A stretch of DNA of 7,688 bases from Treponema sp. Its GTDB lineage: Bacteria > Spirochaetota > Spirochaetia > Treponematales > Treponemataceae. Shown here piece after piece: positions 6,177 through 7,688 of this stretch. The notes below the pieces were generated by a model. That model ran no database searches. It worked only from the letters and a program-made list of their open reading frames with translations, and had not been told where the DNA came from. Location: the NCBI GenBank assembly GCA_024691265.1, contig JAILNT010000051.1:1-7688 (forward strand), written 5' to 3'. The translations under genes and the position numbers were made by a program. Position 1 is the stretch's first letter. Each line of letters starts with the position of its first letter.

Positions 6177-6950
6177 TTATGACATACAGCCCATACTAGC
6201 TAATATCAAAGAGCTTGCAACAGTTGCGGCAGTTTCCGTTCTTAAAATCCTTATACCCATGCCACAACGAATAAAGCCTTCTCTTTCAAGCTTTTCTCTT
6301 TCTCTTTCGCTCCAGCCTCTTTCACTTCCTATAGCTGCAACAACATGCTCTATATCTGCATGTTCTTTCATTAAATCAACAAGACTCATTTTAGGATTAA
6401 CATTATCTAAAGCTATGAAAAGAGTTTTTTTATCTTTATATTCACTTTTTATGCTTTCTAATGATTCTCTAAGATTTTGGTGCATGAAAAGCTCTGGAAC
6501 ATGGGTACTGGCTGCCTGTACACTTCCATCTAAAAGCATTTGATAGGCAGCACCCTTTTGTACTAAAGTGGATTGTAAATAAGATTTTTCACCTAATTCA
6601 GTTCCTGTAAGATGCAAAGAACAGGCTCCAAGGCTTGCAACATCTCTCATAAGGCGTTTTAGCTGTATTGGACGAGGAAAACCTATTATCAAAGATAAAG
6701 GATACAGAGGTTTTCCGTCACTTTCTTCTGTAAAGGTGTAATTTATTGTTCCAGTCTTGAATTTATTGTCTGGAGAATCATTTATATTGATTGCTGTTAT
6801 GGTTGCTTTACCAGCTTTTCCACCTATAACACCGGCTGAAAAGCTTTCTCCTGCTTTTTTGTGCAGTATCTTTAATATGTGCTTTCCGCGTTCATCATTG
6901 ATGTCTAAAGGTTTTCCGATTTCTTCTGAAGAAAAAAGACAGATGTTCAT
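6177..6950 (-). CDS. rsmE: 16S rRNA (uracil1498-N3)-methyltransferase RsmE
   Basis: A 257-residue SPOUT-class (trefoil-knot) methyltransferase, of normal family length, acting in the cytosol on assembled 30S subunits to make m3U1498 in helix 44. Landmarks: the N-terminal PUA-like part with RGKHILKILHKKAGE (21-35); the start of the catalytic domain, LSLIIGFPRPIQLKRLMRDV (85-104); the KGAAYQMLLDGSVQAASTHVP block (132-152), equivalent to the usual 'eA.eQs.R..vP'; and the knot motifs AIGSERGWSERE (206-217) and GIRILRTETA (232-241). The SAM loop is usually IGPEGG; here it reads IGSERG, a variant thought to occur in other members. No Shine-Dalgarno is visible before the ATG, and a strong promoter lies immediately upstream. 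This is the first gene of the operon with the metallopeptidase, the secreted protein and rsmG. Confidence 0.94.
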   Translation of the reverse strand: MNICLFSSEEIGKPLDINDERGKHILKILHKKAGESFSAGVIGGKAGKATITAININDSPDNKFKTGTINYTFTEESDGKPLYPLSLIIGFPRPIQLKRLMRDVASLGACSLHLTGTELGEKSYLQSTLVQKGAAYQMLLDGSVQAASTHVPELFMHQNLRESLESIKSEYKDKKTLFIALDNVNPKMSLVDLMKEHADIEHVVAAIGSERGWSEREREKLEREGFIRCGMGIRILRTETAATVASSLILASMGCMS

Positions 6951-6961
6951 AGATTCTAAAA

Positions 6962-6990
6962 ATTATAGACTGATTATATACATTATTCAA
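6962..6990 (-). promoter_or_regulatory. Strong sigma70-type promoter for the rsmE operon
   Basis: On the - strand, TTGAAT (6990-6985) and TATAAT (6967-6962) are separated by exactly 17 bases, close to the consensus. Transcription would start near 6954-6956, only about 4-6 bases before the rsmE ATG at 6950. A second TATAAT (6978-6973) overlaps the spacer but has no good -35; it would give a leader of about 15 bases. Confidence 0.7.
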
Positions 6991-7014
6991 GAAACTATAA
7001 GAAAGCTTACAGAC

Positions 7015-7047
7015 AAAAAAAGCACCTTGAACTTAATCAAGATGCTT
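7015..7047 (-). terminator. Rho-independent terminator of the tRNA gene
   Basis: On the - strand the arms AAGCATCTTGA (7047-7037) and TCAAGGTGCTT (7030-7020) pair over 11 positions with one U-G wobble, close a 6-base loop, and are followed by a run of T (7019-7015). The hairpin begins 2 bases after the tRNA 3' end and separates the tRNA from the rsmE promoter. Confidence 0.9.
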
Positions 7048-7049
7048 CA

Positions 7050-7122
7050 TGGGCCATCTAAGATTTGAACTTAGGACCAAAGGATTATGAGTCCTCTGCT
7101 CTAACCGCTGAGCTAATAGCCC
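7050..7122 (-). tRNA. tRNA with anticodon CAT (elongator Met, or Ile2 if lysidine-modified)
   Basis: This 73-base gene folds into a full cloverleaf. The acceptor stem pairs GGGCTAT with ATGGCCC (one U-G), with discriminator A73. The D stem is GCTC/GAGC. The anticodon stem is GAGGA/TCCTT with loop CTCATAA (anticodon 7089-7087). The variable loop has 5 bases, and the T stem is CTAAG/CTTAG with loop TTCAAAT. The 3' CCA is not encoded, so it is added after transcription. It is not initiator tRNA: the 1-72 pair is G-C, and the three G-C pairs expected in the anticodon stem are missing. Elongator Met and Ile2 (CAT read as lysidine-AT) cannot be separated for certain; the C4-G69 pair and the GCGGTTAGAGCAG stretch lean towards Ile2. 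Confidence 0.93.
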
Positions 7123-7134
7123 GAATTGAGATAT

Positions 7135-7164
7135 ATTTTATCAAATATTATTAATTTTAGTCAA
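7135..7164 (-). promoter_or_regulatory. Promoter of the tRNA gene
   Basis: On the - strand, TTGACT (7164-7159) and TAAAAT (7140-7135) are 18 bases apart. Transcription would start near 7128, about 6 bases before the mature tRNA 5' end, a layout usual for single tRNA genes with a very short 5' leader. Confidence 0.65.
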
Positions 7165-7190
7165 GATGAAAAATCTTTATACAACAAGGC

Positions 7191-7538
7191 TTAATATTTT
7201 GCGTCCCAATCAGTTATAAGTAAGCCATCTTTATCTGTGAAATTTCCACAAAGAATAACTACTAAATCAATTAAAGCCCATACATAGCCTAAACCAAAAC
7301 AACATGATAATAATATTTGTAAAACTGCTGTTCCGGTTTTTCCTACATAAAATCTGTGAATGCCTAAAGCTCCAAGAAAGAAAGCTAGTAAAGCTGCTAC
7401 TGTACGGCTTTTATTAGATACATTTGGATTTCTTGCATTTGAAGAATTATGAATTACTGAAATTAATTGGTCAGTACCACAAAAAGGACAAAATCTTGTG
7501 TCATCTGTAATTTCTTTACCACATTTTTTACAAAACAT
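7191..7538 (-). CDS. Zinc-ribbon plus TM2-domain membrane protein
   Basis: A 115-residue protein when started at the ATG at 7538; an in-frame ATG at 7574 would add 12 residues (MDLKNKQKKRGN) but has no ribosome binding site. The first 22 residues form a zinc ribbon with two CxxC knuckles, C3/C6 and C17/C20 (FCKKCGKE and RFCPFCG). After a polar linker comes a TM2 domain (PF05154, about 43-107): a first hydrophobic segment with AALLAFFLGALGIHRFYVG, holding the diagnostic G-x-H-R-F-Y-x-G turn, then a second helix, LLSCCFGLGYVWALIDLVVIL. The zinc ribbon/TM2 fusion is widespread in bacteria and its function is unknown. The gene stands alone on the - strand, upstream of the tRNA, with no strong terminator between them. 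Confidence 0.88.
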   Translation of the reverse strand: MFCKKCGKEITDDTRFCPFCGTDQLISVIHNSSNARNPNVSNKSRTVAALLAFFLGALGIHRFYVGKTGTAVLQILLSCCFGLGYVWALIDLVVILCGNFTDKDGLLITDWDAKY

Positions 7539-7542
7539 ATTT

Positions 7543-7548
7543 CCCCTC
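7543..7548 (-). promoter_or_regulatory. Shine-Dalgarno that fixes the TM2 protein start
   Basis: GAGGGG on the - strand lies 4 bases before the ATG at 7538, within a stretch that would be coding if the upstream ATG at 7574 were used. Its position, and the CxxC knuckle starting at residue 3 as in other zinc-ribbon proteins, support the shorter product. Confidence 0.75.
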
Positions 7549-7571
7549 TTTTTTTGTTTATTTTTTAAGTC

Positions 7572-7600
7572 CATAATTTTTGATGGACATTAAAATTATG
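7572..7600. repeat. Perfect 9-bp inverted repeat upstream of the TM2 gene
   Basis: CATAATTTT (7572-7580) and AAAATTATG (7592-7600) are exact reverse complements around an 11-base centre. The repeat lies in the predicted 5' untranslated region of the TM2 gene and includes the unused upstream ATG. It could be a weak leader hairpin or an operator, and AT-richness makes chance possible. Confidence 0.5.
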
Positions 7601-7613
7601 CATTTGATTTTTG

Positions 7614-7634
7614 AAAGCACTGCATTCATGCTTT
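7614..7634. repeat. Inverted repeat at the predicted transcription start of the TM2 gene
   Basis: AAAGCA (7614-7619) and TGCTTT (7629-7634) form an exact 6-9-6 inverted repeat directly downstream of the proposed -10 box. A GCAT..ATGC palindrome sits at its right part (7622-7631). This is a possible operator, or a stem at the extreme 5' end of the message. Confidence 0.4.
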
Positions 7635-7635
7635 A

Positions 7636-7664
7636 TATATAATTTATTATAATTAATCTTTCAA
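7636..7664 (-). promoter_or_regulatory. Candidate promoter of the TM2 protein gene
   Basis: On the - strand, TTGAAA (7664-7659) and TATATA (7641-7636) are 17 bases apart. The predicted start is near 7629, leaving an untranslated leader of about 90 bases that holds both inverted repeats. The -35 is good and the -10 is only moderate. Confidence 0.5.
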
Positions 7665-7688
7665 GTAAATAATTGATATGAAATTATA

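Noticed and set aside
6067..6543. Open frame of 158 codons on the + strand opposite rsmE
   Set aside because: It lies wholly opposite the end of the metallopeptidase gene start and rsmE, both well supported, and its Leu/Ser-rich product looks like translated antisense.
7163..7177. Small hairpin AAGAT/ATCTT after the TM2 gene as a terminator
   Set aside because: The stem is only 5 AT-rich pairs, no T run follows, and it overlaps the -35 box of the tRNA promoter, so it is more likely chance.

Overview
This is a low-GC, AT-rich bacterial window with tightly packed genes. It reads as an ordinary chromosomal region, with no sign of phage, insertion sequence, CRISPR array or defence island. The overall feel of the proteins suggests a treponeme-like spirochaete: a membrane-anchored TPR protein with a nuclease-like tail, an Lrp/aminotransferase pair, and a Ser/Thr/Asn-rich secreted hypothetical. 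That assignment is an inference from recognition and is not proven by any marker in the window.

Left half, + strand (about 106-3586): four genes in a row with overlaps or very short gaps, probably one operon. They encode a small VanZ-like membrane protein, an Lrp/AsnC-family regulator whose start lies inside the end of the VanZ gene, a PLP-dependent class I/II aminotransferase 2 bases further on, and a 448-residue membrane-anchored TPR protein. The regulator/aminotransferase pair recalls the AlaR/AlaT (YugG/YugH) arrangement known from Bacillus. The C-terminal 120 residues of the TPR protein look like an Mrr-type restriction-endonuclease fold whose usual catalytic lysine motif is absent. This is the most unusual feature of the window.

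Middle (3605-3669): a long hairpin with A-rich and T-rich flanks separates the two convergent gene groups and probably ends transcription from both sides.

Right half, - strand: reading right to left, a zinc-ribbon/TM2-domain membrane protein (7538-7191), a tRNA with anticodon CAT (7122-7050) with its own promoter and terminator, and then a four-gene operon. The operon runs rsmE (16S rRNA m3U1498 methyltransferase), a SprT-like HExxH metallopeptidase, a secreted hypothetical protein and rsmG (16S rRNA m7G527 methyltransferase). It starts at a near-consensus promoter only a few bases upstream of the rsmE start codon, so the rsmE message may be almost leaderless. Two start sites were moved downstream of the longest possible reading frame because a strong Shine-Dalgarno sequence marks the internal start: a TTG at 5326 for the secreted protein and the ATG at 7538 for the TM2 protein.
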